Assembly: GCF_023065955.2 (NCBI RefSeq)
Contig: NW_026622808.1
Span: 35,228,475-35,292,474 of the forward strand
DNA from: Ursus arctos
Lineage: Eukaryota; Chordata; Mammalia; Carnivora; Ursidae
DNA length: 64,000 bases
Reading direction: 5' to 3'
Shown here: piece after piece, positions 33,701 through 46,900 of the stretch
How positions within the stretch are numbered: position 1 is the stretch's first letter
How the letters are laid out: the number at the start of each line of letters is the position of its first letter
The notes under the pieces: model-generated
Told to the model about the DNA's origin: nothing
Database searches by the model: none
Seen by the model: the letters and a program-made list of their open reading frames with translations, nothing else
Program-made: the position numbers and the translations under genes

Positions 33701-36700
33701 TCTTCCCCACCCCCACCCCTGCACCCCTGAGCAGCCAGAGGTGCGTTGAAAACAAACCAGTCAAGGGACTGCCTCGATGCTGCCTCCCGTCGCTGGCCCG
33801 GCCACTGGCCCCTCTCCTTGGCAGCTCTCTGCCTCGTCACAGGTGGCCGTCTGCTCCTTCCACTTCTTGGCTTTTGCCTTTCCTGTCCCCTCTACCGGGG
33901 GCACTACTTTTGGGCATCTTTCAGCCCCAATTGTCACCTTCCCTGGGAAGCCGCCAAAGTCTTCTCAGCATCCTCGCCACCAGCATTGCCCACCCGATGA
34001 TGGGCCATGGCCCCCTGGGGCCGGGCTGGCATGTGGGGCGGGGGGCCAGGCCTGGGGTCGGGGTGCAGGAAAGCATGCAGACCCCCTCGCGCACACCTGC
34101 AGACATGGGCCTGCCTCTTGCGTCCAGGGCTGGCTGCTAGGTCTCCGCCCCCCGGAGCAGCCGAGCGGGCCCTCGAGCTTGTTGGCAGGGCCATTTGGCA
34201 GCACGCGGGGACACGCTCGGGGCAAAGTGATGACCGGAGGGCCAGCCCCGAGGGGTGATCTGTCTGTGCCTGGGAATGGAGTCGCTGTGCTCCCCTAGGC
34301 AGCGTCTGCTGTGGCATTTGGTGTTTATTTTTCAGCGAGAGGTGATAAGGGACACTAGGGTGAGAGTCCAGTTCTGGTCCCTGACATATCCAGGCCCAGG
34401 GTAGTTTGGGGTCCGGGGTTCAGTTTCTCCATCTGAATGGGCTTAAGGTGGAACAAGAGGCTAGGCTCTCTTTATGTCTGGAGGGATTGCACTGTGAGGC
34501 TCCTGGACTGTGTTTGCGGCCTCGGGCAGACGTCCATGGCTGCGGACGTAGGAACACACTGTGGCCTGGACAGCCTGTGACAGGCAGGTTTCCCTGTGTC
34601 CCCCGGGGCCTTCCCTGGCCTCCCTGCCGAACAGGTGGGAGAGCAAGGCCTGGAGAGAGGTGCAGGGCCTTGGCTCAGAGCAGAGTCAGAACTGGCCGCA
34701 GGAGCCAGGCCCCTCACTCCAAACCCCCTGTGGCCCAGGTGCGGTCCAGACGCTGCGATGTGAAGACCAAGTTTGTCACACGCCTCCCCTGCACCATGTG
34801 TCCTGCTATCAAGAGGCGGATGTGTCCCCCAGGCTGGCTTCGGGAGTTACCAGAGAAGATATCCCAGGACTGCCGGTGTGGATCCCTGCCCCCGTCCTTG
34901 CCCACTTCCAGGAGCATCCGTGGGATGGGGGTGGGGGGGGAGGGGTGAGGGAGAGCCTGGCAGGCGTGGGCAGCGAGGGCAGTCACTTGCCTGCATGTCC
35001 GTTGGCCCTTCCGGTGGGGCAGAGATAGGGAGGAATAAGGGGGAGTCAGGGCAGGTGGTGTTTCTTGAACACCTACTATGTGCCCGGCCCTGTGCTCAGC
35101 TCCGGACCAGGCAGAAAGGGGAGGTCGAGCTAGAGCACTAGAACCCGGTGTGGGAAGGCGGGGCTGGGGGCTGCGGACTGGGAGGCCCTCCCATCACCCT
35201 GCCCACCTTTGTCCCCAGCTATGAGGTGCAGCTGGGGGACTCTCTGATGTCCATGAGTGGCTGCAGCCTGTCATGCTGGAAGGATGTGGTAGAGAAGGCC
35301 TGCTGCCCCGGCTACTGGGGGTCCCAGTGCTACGGTACGGGGTGGGGGCCCCAGCCTTGCTCCTCATACTCCAGCCCCGGGCTTAGTGAGAGACAGCACC
35401 GCTTGGCGGCCTGGCTCTGGCTGCCCCAGGGAGGGGCCGGGTTGCCCAGAGGTGCTGGGGTCAGGGGGTGAAGTGTGAGTTCTTCAGGGCACAGCTGAGT
35501 TCTGGGGGGGGGATCCACAGAGTGCCCCGGGGGTGCTGAGACCCCGTGTAACGGCCATGGGACCTGCCTGGATGGCATAGACGGGAACGGGACCTGCGTG
35601 TGCCAGGTAAGGGCCCGGTAGGGCGGGGGGGGGGGGCGCGCAGGTGAGGGCCCACACTGACTGAGTGTAAACCTCTGCCAGGAAAACTTCGGGGGCTCCG
35701 CCTGCCAGGAGTGCCAAGACCCCAACCGGTTCGGGCCCAACTGCCAGTCAGGTGAGTGCTGGTCAGGGCAAGGGAGCAGGGCCACTGCCTGCGTGGGGAC
35801 CCAAGGAGACCTGTCCGTACAGCCAGCCCCCAGCAGCCTCCCCGCCAGCCCCTCAGCCTCGCACTTCCCCTCCCGGGACATGAGCTTTGCTTCCTCCTAC
35901 CTCCAGCCCCATGCTGTTCTCGGCAGCCTTCTCCAGGAAGTGCCCCCCCTGCCCCCAGGCTAGGCCAGGTGCCTCCCCTGGGCTCCCATCACCCCCACTG
36001 TCCCACATCACAGCTCTATCCTCCTGAGATTGTGCCTGTGGGAGCTGAGTTCTAGAAATGCAGAAATGCAGACTCAGTGTCCCTGGGCGTCCCTGTGTCC
36101 CTCCCAGTGTGCAGCTGTGTGCACGGCGTGTGCAGCCGCGGGCCGCTGGGGGACGGCAGCTGCGTGTGCTTTGCTGGATACACCGGACCCCGCTGTGACC
36201 AAGGTGGGCGGGGCTGCTGGCAGCCTGGGGCGGCAGGTCCTCGGTGGCCGGTGGCCGGAGCAAGAGAGGCCGCTGGGTGAGGGATGGGACCCGAGCCTCT
36301 ACCCACAGCCTAACTTCTTTCTACGTCGGAGAGGCACAGAGCTGGTCAGGGGAAGGGAGGGGCGTCTGAGACCCCCCGCTGCCCACAGGCCCGGGGAGGG
36401 CAGGGCTCCGGCCACAGTTAACAAGTGGGCAGAGCGTCCTTGCACCTGTGCTCCTCCCGACCTGGAGCTTTGGGCGCCACCACGCCGCCCCTCTCCACTC
36501 AGAGCTGCCAGTCTGCCGGGCCCTGAACTGTCCCCAGAACTCCCAGTGCTCTGCAGAGGCCCCCGCCTGCAGCTGCCTGCCTGGCCACACGCAGCAGGGC
36601 AGAGAATGCCAAGGTAAGTCCGTGTCCTGGAGGCCAGAGGCCCAGGCTCTGGGTGAGCAGGGGCTGGGAGAACATCCTTTTAAACCCGCAAGGACAGCCT

Positions 36701-37968
36701 GGCCATTTACAGCAAGTACAACGTGTCCCTGAGGGAGGGCCTGTCCCCAAGGTCTAGACCAACCTGGTCACCTCTTTGGGCCATCGCTGCAGAGGTGATA
36801 GGGCTCCTGGGTGCCCAACTCACTTGGGCACGTTCTCTCTCTCCCTCTCTCTCTCTGCCCTGGCAGCCCCTAACCCCTGCCAGCCATCGCCGTGCTCCCC
36901 ACTGGCCCAGTGCTCGGTGAGCCCCTCGGGGCAGGCACAGTGTCGCTGCCCCAAGGACTACCATGGTGATGGGACGGTGTGCCTGCCCCAGGACCCGTGC
37001 ACCATCAACTACGGCGGCTGCCCCAGCAACTCCACCTTGTGTCTGTACCAGAGACCAGGCAAGGTGAGCCGGGGCCCTGGGTCAGGCCTGTGCTGTGGTC
37101 CCCCCACCCACGCTGGCGACTGGGCCCCAGACAAATCATGGACCCCCTGGGAGCCTCAGTTGGCCCATTCGTAACATGGGAAGAGGATGGCGGCCCTCTT
37201 CGCAGCGGGCGGCGTGGCGGCTGAGCCTGGCTGTGTGGGTGCAGTGGGTGCAGTGGGTGCAGTGGGTGCCGTGGGTGCCGTGGGTGCCGTGGGTGCAGTG
37301 GGTGCCGTGGGTGCCGTGGGTGCAGTGGGTGCAGTGGGTGCAGTGGGTGCCGTGGGTGCCGTGGGTGCAGTGGGTGCCGTGGGTGCCGTGGGTGCAGTGG
37401 GTGCCGTGGGTGCAGTGGGTGCCGTGGGTGCAGTGGGTGCAGTGGGTGCCGTGGGTGCAGTGGGTGCAGTGGGTGCCGTGGTTCTCATGGCTGCAATGCC
37501 ACCCTCCTTCCCCTGCCTGGTGGCCCAGGCCTCCTGCTTGTGCAAGCCAGGCTTGGTCAACGTCAACCACAACGCTTCTGCGGGCTGCTTGGCCTACTGC
37601 TTCCCTCACTCCTGTGACCGGTCAGCCACCTGCCAGGTGACCCCCGATGGGAAGACCAGGTGGGCACAGGGGCTTTGGGGTGGGCACTGGGGGCAGAGCA
37701 GAGAGGGTGGTCTGGGCAGGGGCAAGGGTGCCCGTGTGTGCACCCTCAGCTCAAGGGCCCGGTGGGGACAGGTGGGTGAGGGCCAGGAGGTAGGGACTGG
37801 CCGCACCCCCTGCCCTGACCGGTGCTACCCACGGCCCTAGCTGTGTGTGCAAGGAGGGCGAGGTGGGGGACGGACGTGCCTGCTACGGACATCTGCTGCA
37901 CGAGATACAGAAGGCCGGCCAGCTGGGTGTGGTGTTCCTGCGGCTGAGAGTCTCCCTGGCCATGCTGG
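30769..37968 (+). CDS. STAB1: STAB1 exons 1-10: signal peptide, N-terminal Cys-rich region, EGF cluster 1
   Basis: Exons 30769-30849, 34739-34875, 35219-35334, 35521-35606, 35682-35751, 36108-36203, 36503-36613, 36867-37063, 37529-37659 and 37841-37968. Exon 1 encodes a clear signal peptide ([21 protein letters not shown]). The ATG has a purine at -3 and G at +4. Exon 1 ends GQK, apparently one residue longer than human as I recall it. Later exons give the CCPGYWG motif and EGF repeats such as [20 protein letters not shown] and [12 protein letters not shown]. Exon 10 ends inside the first FAS1 domain ([13 protein letters not shown]). Confidence 0.95.
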
Positions 37969-40900
37969 GTGTGTGACCCCCGCCACCTGCCTGTGACCTC
38001 GTTCCTCACAACCCACGTTCCCGGCAGGGAGCGAGGGCCAGACCCTGCAGAGATGCCTTGTTTCTTTGCTCACGAGCTGTGGAAGCTGAGCGAGCTCCCC
38101 CCGCCCCCGAGCCTGGTGCCTCCCGTCTACCCGAGACCTAGGCCCAGTGCCCTCCACCCAACTCTCCAAAGCCTAGGACTGATGCCTGAGGGCTTCCCCA
38201 GATCCATTCTGATCCCCCCTCTCGTGGCTCCCAGACCAGGGCTGCCGCGAGATCCTCGCCACATCGGGCCCGTTCACGGTGCTGGTGCCGTCGCTCTCGT
38301 CCATCTCCTCCAGGACAATGAATGTGAGCCCCGGCCTCTCGAGGAGCTGGCTGCCAGCCCCCGACTCCTCCCTGGACCCTGCCCAGGCTTTTGGGCCCTG
38401 AGAGAGTCCGCAGTCCAGACTCTGGGGAACCGAGGCCTGGGAGGGCTCTTGTCCCCTCCATTGCTGGGGCAGGGGTGGCATGATGACCAGCGGCCACCCT
38501 AGGCCCGCTCAGCGTCCCGGTCCCCTTGTGCCCACAGGCGTCCCTTGCCCGGCAGCTCTGCAAACAGCACATCATCGCAGGGCAGCACATGCTGGAGGAG
38601 CCGGGGACCCAGCAGACACGCAGGTGGTGGACGCTGGCGGGACAGGAGATCACGGTCACTTTCAACCGCTTCACGGTAAGAAGGGCCACCTCAGCCCGGG
38701 GACCAGGGAGCCCCAGGTAGGGGACGCTGCCCGGGCAGAGCTGTAGACGAGGCTGGCACATGGCACAGATGAGCCAGAGGCCTTCTGTTTCGGCAGAAGT
38801 ACACCTACAAGTACGACGAGCACCCCCAGCAGACATTCGCCATCCACAAGACCAACTACCCGGCAGCCAACGGCGTCTTCCACCTGGTCACCGCCCTGCA
38901 GTGGCGGCCCCCGCCAGAGCTCCCTGAGGACCCCAAGGTAAGCCAGTGCCCTCCCCTCGCCCCACCTGGTGCCTCTGGGTGACCTCTGACCCCCGCAGAG
39001 TTCAGAGAGTGGGCCGGGCGGTTCCGGGCAGGGCTGGAACAGAGCTCCTTCCCCTGTGGGGTGGGAGCAGCCTCCCCCTTTTCTCTGGGGCTCTCACACG
39101 CATGCCTTGCTACAGAAAACAATCGGCCAGATCCTTGCCTCTACTGAGGCCTTCAGTCGCTTCGAAACCATCTTGGAGGTGAGTCTGGGGGGAAGGGCCC
39201 TAGCCCATCTGATCTTTTGGGCCGGGACCCCTCGTTACTAACCCACCGTGATCTGGGGCTCTGGAAGAGCCTTTGCCCATGTCCCCGTCCTAGAACCTGC
39301 CCATCACCATCCTGGGGTTCTGCGGTAGCATGGACCCATTGCCGCTGTCTCCCGCTTACTCCTCACGGGCATTCCCTGCAGGCTGAGGGTAGCAGGGCCT
39401 TGGCAGGGCTCAGAGGTAGAGGCTGGCCACAGAGCCTCCCTGAGCATCCTTCCCACTGCCACAGAACTGCGGGCTGCCGTCCATCCTGGATGGGCCTGGG
39501 CCCTTCACGGTCTTTGTCCCAAGCAACGAAGCCGTTGACAGGCTGCGTGACGGCCGCCTGATCTACCTCTTCACAGCGGTAAGCTCGGCCAGAGGAGGGA
39601 CGGGGAAGATGGGGCACCGGGGCCTCCGCCCACTCCTGCCAAGCGCTCTCTCCCCTGCCAGGGTCTGTCCAAACTGCAGGAGCTGGTGAAGTACCATATC
39701 TACAGCCACGGCCAGGTGAGAGGCTCTGCTCTGGCAGGGAGACCAGCCTGTAACCCGCGGCTGGGCTTCTGGAAGTTTGCCTGTAGGTCCTCGTCTCCCG
39801 GGACCCCTTCTCCTCTCCATCCATTTGGACTCTTTTAGTGCAGAAGAGAGTCTGGGGAACCAAGGTGGTAGCTGTGAGTCACCTGGGTAGGACCGTGTGG
39901 GGTCCTATGCTGTGGCTTGTGCCCGGCCTAAGGCTACCCTCTCCTCCACCCAGCTGACCATTGAGAAGCTCATCTCCAAGGGCCGGGTCCTCACCATGGC
40001 AAACCAGGTCCTGGCTGTGAATATCTCTGAGGAGGTGAGCTCCACAAACCAAGTCTGGGATGAAACGACCAGTGGAGGAGCTGGTGATGACTGGCCAGGG
40101 GTGTGGCCTTTCTGCTCCGAGCCCCATGGAGCGCAGGCCCTGGGGGGCCACGTGGGAGGTGGGCACAGATCAAATCCCTCTCCTGGGGCCCAACAGACTG
40201 GGAGGGCTCCAAAGACGTGCAGGGTGGGCACAAGGGGGCGGGGGGCGCTCCACGTGGCTCAGGGCTGGGAGGCTGGAGTGGTTTTGCCGGAGTGGGCAGC
40301 ACTGCCGGGGGAGGGAAGAGGAGACGGTCTGTAGGCTGGTCTGTAGGAGGAAGGGCAGCAGCGGGCCCAGGGGGCTCCGGGCTGGGCCGATTGAACACTG
40401 GGCTCCGCCACAGGGGCGCATCCTGCTGGGACCGGACGGGGTCCCGCTACGGAGAGTGGATGTGCTGGCCTCCAACGGCGTGATCCACATGCTGGAGGGT
40501 GTCCTGCTGCCCCCCACCATCCTGCCCATCCTGCCTAAGCACTGCAGCGAGGAACAGCACCAGATCGTGGCGGTGAGCCCACACCGTGTGCCGCCCCCGG
40601 GTCCGGGGCCCCAGCCCTGCTTGTTCTCCTCCGGCGGGCAGGGAGGCTGACGGTGGGCCTGGGCCTGGGCACAGACCCCACGCACCCACCGGCCTCCCCC
40701 ACCACCAGGCCTCAGCAGTACTGCTCATCGTTCCTTTGAGGTCACGCCCACGTCTCCTGGCCCTTCGGCCCTGCCCCCTGCTACGATTCCCACACTCTCA
40801 CACTCAGCTCTTCCCCACAGCAGGGCCTTGCCCCTGCTGTCCCTCCTGCCCTGGCCCTCCTGTCACTGACTCTCTCATACCTCAGGCCTTGGCTCCGTGC

Positions 40901-43900
40901 CACTTTCCTAGGGTCCGCTGAATAAATAAACCGTAACTAACTCTGCCTCGCCTCCCCCTGCCCTGCCCAGGGCTCCTGTGTGGACTGCCAAGCCCTGAAC
41001 ACAAGCACGTGCCCCCCCAACAGCGTGAAGCTGGTGAGTGTCCCTTGGCCCGGCCCTCAGGGCTGCCCTGGATCAAGGTGGGGAGGAGGGGCTGTGAGAC
41101 TCGGCTAGACCCGGAGGCTCAGCCCCTCTCGGCCCCACTAAGGGTAGGGGTGCTGGATCCAGAGCTCTGAGAGGTCCCCGGACCAGTGCTGCCTGGTAAA
41201 GGGGGCCAGCTCAGGACCCACACCTGCTGACCAGCTTTGCACGGCTCACCCCAGGACATCTTCCCCAACGAGTGTGTCTACACCCATGACCCTACTGGGC
41301 TCAACGTCCTGAAGAAGGGCTGCGCTCACTACTGCAACCAGACTGTCCTGGTGAGCCTAGGCATGGGTGCTCACTGCCCGGGAGCCCAGGGCCTCCCCTC
41401 TGGGGTGGAGCCTGCTGCCTCCCTGAGAGAGCAGGGTTGAACCCCCGAGGGACTTTACCTGGCTCTACAGGTGGGGCTTGGAGAAGCAGTGGCCTGGGCA
41501 GTGGCGGTGGCAGGGCCCCCGACGCACCCTCCAACATGCTTTGTCTCTCATAGAAACCTGGCTGCTGCAAAGGGTTTTTTGGGCCTGACTGTGCCCAGTG
41601 TCCTGGGGGCTTCTCCAACCCCTGCTATGGCAAAGGCAACGTGAGTCCCCCTGCCCTGGGGGGGAGGCGTGTGAGTCGGCTGGGGCCTCCTTGTGTGTCT
41701 GAGCTGAGCCTGCCTCTCTGGCCTCGGTTTCCCGCATCCAGGCAGTGGCAGTTGGACCACATTGTTTTTAGTATTTTAATTACAAATAATTAGGGCAACA
41801 CTTTCAGGTCCCCTCCTTCTTTGGGAACTTCATACTGTCACTCAATAAGCTTTGCTTTATTATCACCCAGTAAACCTTGCTTTGCTACCCACGAGGAAAA
41901 AAAGGTAGAAGAAGGAGAAGAAATAATTAAGTAGGTGGATTTTGGCGCCTACATTTTTTTTCTTTTTTTTTGGCGGGGGGGAGCTATTTTCATAAAGGTC
42001 ATTTTCAGCGGTTTTCTTGGGTGTTCTGTTTTTGCCACTTTGTGACGTCAGGGTTACTTTAGTGTGGGGCCAGGAATCAGCACTGGAGTCGTGGGTTTCT
42101 AGGGTGAGCAGAGGTCACCCACGAAGCCTCCAGGTCCAGGTGTCTTTTGGAGAGCCAGTGATGTGGAGGTCTCTTCCAGGGGGAGGCTTTCCAGGGGAAG
42201 CAGGGGCTCAGAGCCAGCCCGTGGATGGTGAGGGTGTGTGGGGAGGGGATAAGGCCAGTCCCCACCCCATGACCAGTCCTGCTTCCTGTCCGCCCCTAGT
42301 GCAGTGATGGGGTCCGGGGCAACGGGGCCTGCCTCTGCTTCCCAGACTACAAGGGCATTGCCTGCCACATCTGCTCCAACCCAAACAAGCATGGAGACCA
42401 GTGCCAGGAAGGTGGGTGGTCCTGGCCCACGCTGCCTGCCAGGGAGAAAAGGGTCTGCTTGGAAAGGGGGCTGGGGACTCCCAGGAAGGGTGAAGGCCAG
42501 AGGGAGGGGAGGAGGATTTGAGAACAAAAATAGGTGATGTCTCCTTCCCCCATGCCAGGACGAGAGCTGTGGTTTAATCTAAAGCATGCAGGGTTTAGGT
42601 CAGACACACCGAAGAACTTTCTGATGGTGGTGGTAGGGGCAGGGCAGCTAGAATGGGGTGACTGAAAGCAACGAATGGCCCCCTTGCATTTCCCCTGCCT
42701 GCCCTCCGAGGGCGGGACGGCCCCTGATTTTGTGACCCTGAAGTCGTAGCCACTGGCTGCCGTCTTCCACATTTCCACAGTCCCAGCACCCCCTCCGCTG
42801 CACCCTGGCTCCCAGGCAGCCCAGCCCCCTCCTCACTTTTCCCATCACCATGTCCTCTCTGCAGACTGCGGCTGTGTCCACGGTCTCTGTGACAACCGTC
42901 CAGGCAGCAGGGGGGTGTGCCAGCAGGGCACGTGTGCCCCAGGCTTCAGCGGCCGCTTCTGTAACGAGTCTATAGGAAACTGTGGGCCCACAGAGCGGGC
43001 CCAGAACTGCCACCTGCACGCCCGCTGCGTCAGCCAGGGGGGTGTCACCAGGTGAGCGCTGCATTTCCTCTCTGCCTCGTCTGTGACCGTGCGTGTCAGT
43101 TCCTTCAGCCTCTGGCCTCTCCCAGAGACTCACTGGAGGCCCTTCCTTCACCTGCCCCAGGTGTCTCTGTCTCGATGGCTTTGAGGGCGACGGCTTCTCC
43201 TGTACGCCCAGCAACCCCTGCTCCCACCCAGACCGCGGTGGCTGCTCAGAAAATGTCAGTCTCATTGTCCCCTTCCTGAAGTCCTGACCTGGGGGTGGGA
43301 AGGGGACTCCCTTCCCCTCAGCCCTCCCCTGCGGCCCTGGGTCATGACCGTGGCTCTCACAGGCCGAGTGTGTCCCTGGCGCCCTGGGCACCCACCATTG
43401 CACGTGCCACAAAGGCTGGAGCGGGGATGGCCGCGTCTGTGTGGCCATCGACGAGTGCGAGCTGGATGCGAGGGGCGGCTGTCATGCTGACGCCCTCTGC
43501 AGCTACGTGGGACCTGGGCAGGTGAGGCTCGGCAGGCCTCGAGGCGGCGGGGGCGGGGGTGTTGGGGGGTATTCGTTCTGGGCACTCTCACCCCACCCTG
43601 TCTGGCTCCGGGAGCATCCACTCCGAGAACTCCAGCTCAGGGCCTCAAACCTCAGGCACAAGTAAGAATCCAGGTCTGAAAGGTAGTGTCGTCCATTCTG
43701 GAAGTGGCCAAAGTGTGCTGGAGACAACACGAAGGCCAGGGCGGTTGTAAAGGAAGGCATGTGCCAGCGCCAGCCCCTGGCTGCTTATTTCAAATCAGAA
43801 GGCTGTGGCTCCTGTCCCTCGGGGATGAGGACTCTTGTAACTGGGTCCACGAGTCCTCTGCTCTACCTGGCCTTGGGGCCCCTGTCTTCTGACAACTAGT

Positions 43901-46900
43901 TCCTTCACTCGTCATGTTCCCACGGGGTACCAGGCATGCTAGTCCCTGTTCTAGACTTAGGAATGAGATGCTGAGCAAAGCCGGAGACTCCTGCCCTAGG
44001 GGAGTGACATCCCTGAACTCTCCAGACTCCTGGAGATCCAGCTGTGGGGTTTGCAGCCTCAGACTCCAGCCACAGGGTCTCAGCATCTGGAGCTTTTCAC
44101 ATGAAGCAGTCAGGCCTGTGACCCCGGGCACTGGGTGGCACTCACGTGTCTAATATGCCGACGGGGAGGCCAGGCCTGGCTGGCTCCAGGTCAGCGTGGG
44201 CAGGGACCTGCCCCACGATGGCTGGACCACCGGCCCACAGGGCCTCGGCACTGAGCGCCCACCTGGTCACGGGGGCTGACACTCCCAGCTCCACAAGGAG
44301 CTACATTGTTCTAAAGTGCTGAACCGAGGGCCAGAATAATCAGGTTAAGATACCCCCAACTTGCAGATGAGGGCAAATGAGATCTGGGAGTATCGCCGGT
44401 CACTCAGCCGCAGCAGGGACAAGCCCTGGACACGGGCATTTAGCAGGAAGGATCAGAGCGGGGTGGCGGGGTCAGAGGTGGGTCTGTGCCACTGTCCCTG
44501 GCACCGGCCTCGAAGACACCTCTCTGCTCACCACAAGCTGCTGGCCCCTCTCAGGCCTGAGAGCAGAGGGGTACCAAGTCCCCACAGATGCTTCCCTGCC
44601 AATGCCATCACTTCTCTGGACTCCTCCCGAGAGCCAGGCTCCACTCAGGGCCTTGGGTTCCTGGTCTGGAACAGGGATCTCCACGGAAGGACCTGGGAGA
44701 AGCTCCTCGGGTCTGAACAAGCCTCCCCAGGGGACGAGGCCCACAGAGAGCGGGGGAGCAGAGGAGGAGGGGGTGGGCGCCCCTGGTGAGCTGAGGCCCT
44801 CTGCTCCCAAACCCTCCAGAGCCGATGCACCTGCAAGCTGGGGTTCGCAGGAGATGGCTACGAGTGCAGTCCTATCGACCCCTGCCGGGCAGGCAACGGT
44901 GGCTGCCATGACCTGGTGAGGGGCTGAGGGGGCCCGGGGCCCAGGGGAGGCCCTCCGGGTGGGCCTCGGCTCTGGCTTGCTCTCTGGGTGTCCCTGTCTA
45001 TGGCCAGGATTGGAATCTTTCTAAGCCCCACATCCAGACTGTGTCACCCCTTCGCCCACAGGATAGGGCTTCCGTTCCTTGTAAGGCCCCCGCCCCTCCC
45101 CCACGCCATGCTCCCATGGCTACCCCGACCTCACTCTGCCCGTGTATTCCAGAAGGCCTCCCAGCTAGCTGCTGCTGCTCAGTTCAGGCCTCTCCTCCGG
45201 GGTGCTCCCTCTGCCCTGGGCTTTGCCAAACCTTCTGTCATGAAGGGGTGGGGTCACTCGTGTCAGATGCTCAGCGATCTTGGAAAGCAGGGCCACGCAA
45301 ACAAAGGGAGCAACATGAATGCGGACTGGCAGGCTGGCTAGACAGATGGTGGGGCCGGGTGGCAGGACAGACAGACGGCAGGAGAATAGGTGATAAGGGT
45401 GAGATGTAGGCTGGGTGCTGTCCAGGTGCCATGCACCTGTGTCTCCATGTGCTTACCATCCGGGTACTGAATGGAGGACCCCGTCTCTTTGCCCCACCCC
45501 AGGCCACCTGCCGGGCAGTGGGGGGAGGTCAGCGGGTCTGCACATGCCCCTCTGGCTATGGAGGTGACGGCTTCAGCTGCTACGGGGACATCTTCCGGGT
45601 GAGTGGGTCCCTATGCTTGAGGGAGGAGTCCTCTCACGCACCTCAGGTGGGAGAGGACAGTACTCAGGGTCCTGGTGAGGAAGGGGCTTGGGTTTGTCCC
45701 TAGACTGATGACCTCAGCTCTTTTCCTCCCCTTAGGAGCTGGAGGCAAATGCCCACTTCTCCGTCTTCTACCAGTGGATCAAGGTAGGACAGAACAGAAT
45801 ACTGGGGTTGGGGCTCAAATCCAGGAGGTCTCCCTGGATGCAGAGGTTCCACATAATATCTCCAAGAGCTGGAGGTGGGGGCAGGCCTGGAGGCTGGGAG
45901 CAAGCGATCTCAGGTGGCTGCCTTCCTCACTCCTCCTGTCTCCCTGTCACTACATGCAGAGTGCTGGTGTCACTCTTCCTACCGACAGCCGAGTCACAGC
46001 CCTGGTGCCCTCTGAGTCTGCCATCCGTAGGCTGAGCCCCAATGACCAGGCCTTCTGGCTGCAGCCAAGGGCGCTGCCGCAACTGGTCAGGTGGGCAGCC
46101 AGGGAGGGACCTGGGGTGGGGAAGAGCCTTCTGGGCAAACCCCCGCCCCTCCCCAGAGGTTTGCATCCTGTCTCCTCGGCCTCTTGGGGTGGAGCCCAGT
46201 CCCAAAGGTCTCTGTTGGTTACACTAACCTGGTTCCACGCCCCACAGGGCCCATTTTCTCCAGGGTGCCTTCTCCGAGGAGGAGCTGGCCCGGCTGGGTG
46301 GGCAGCATGTGGCCACCCTGAGCCCCATCACACGCTGGGAGATTCACAACATCAGTGGGGTACGCGGTGAGCTTTGGGCCGCAGAGGGGGCCGTGCGGAG
46401 CGTGGGAGGGAACTTGAGTGGCCTCCAGCTTCCTAGACCAGGGCTCCCAGGGCTGAGCTTGAAGTCCCCTGGACCTGCCCGGGGCCAGCAGAGGGGGTAC
46501 TCAGAGCAGTGTCTTTGGGCCAGCAGTGACCGCCCTGCCAGGGCTCGTCTGTGCACCTGTGTCTGCATGTGCACACCTGTCCCTCTTGTGCATGGGCCCT
46601 GGTGTGGGTCCGGACAGCCATGGTAGGTTCTGAGGGTGTCCAGGCAGGGCTGGGGGCCACCAGTAGGTGCCTGTGTGCCCAGCCGAATCTCTGTTGCTGC
46701 TGGACCTACTCGTAACCGTCCGCCTGCGCCTGCCCGTGGCTGAGCTCTGTTTGCTGCCTTCCAGAGGGTCTGGGTGCAGAACGCCAGCGTGGATGTAGCG
46801 GATCTCCTCGCCACCAATGGTGTCCTACACGTCGTCAGCCAGGTACAGCCGGAGGCATGTACGTGGGGAACCGCGTAGGCCAGAGGCCGCTGGCAGACTA

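Noticed and set aside
37235..37477. CRISPR-like direct repeat array
   Set aside because: The units abut with no spacers, and this is a mammalian intron. It is a minisatellite.
37136..37609. Long Thr-His-Cys or Ala-Pro-Thr repeat frames antisense to the STAB1 minisatellite
   Set aside because: A 9-bp repeat keeps every frame open automatically. There is no start context or splice signal indicating a gene.
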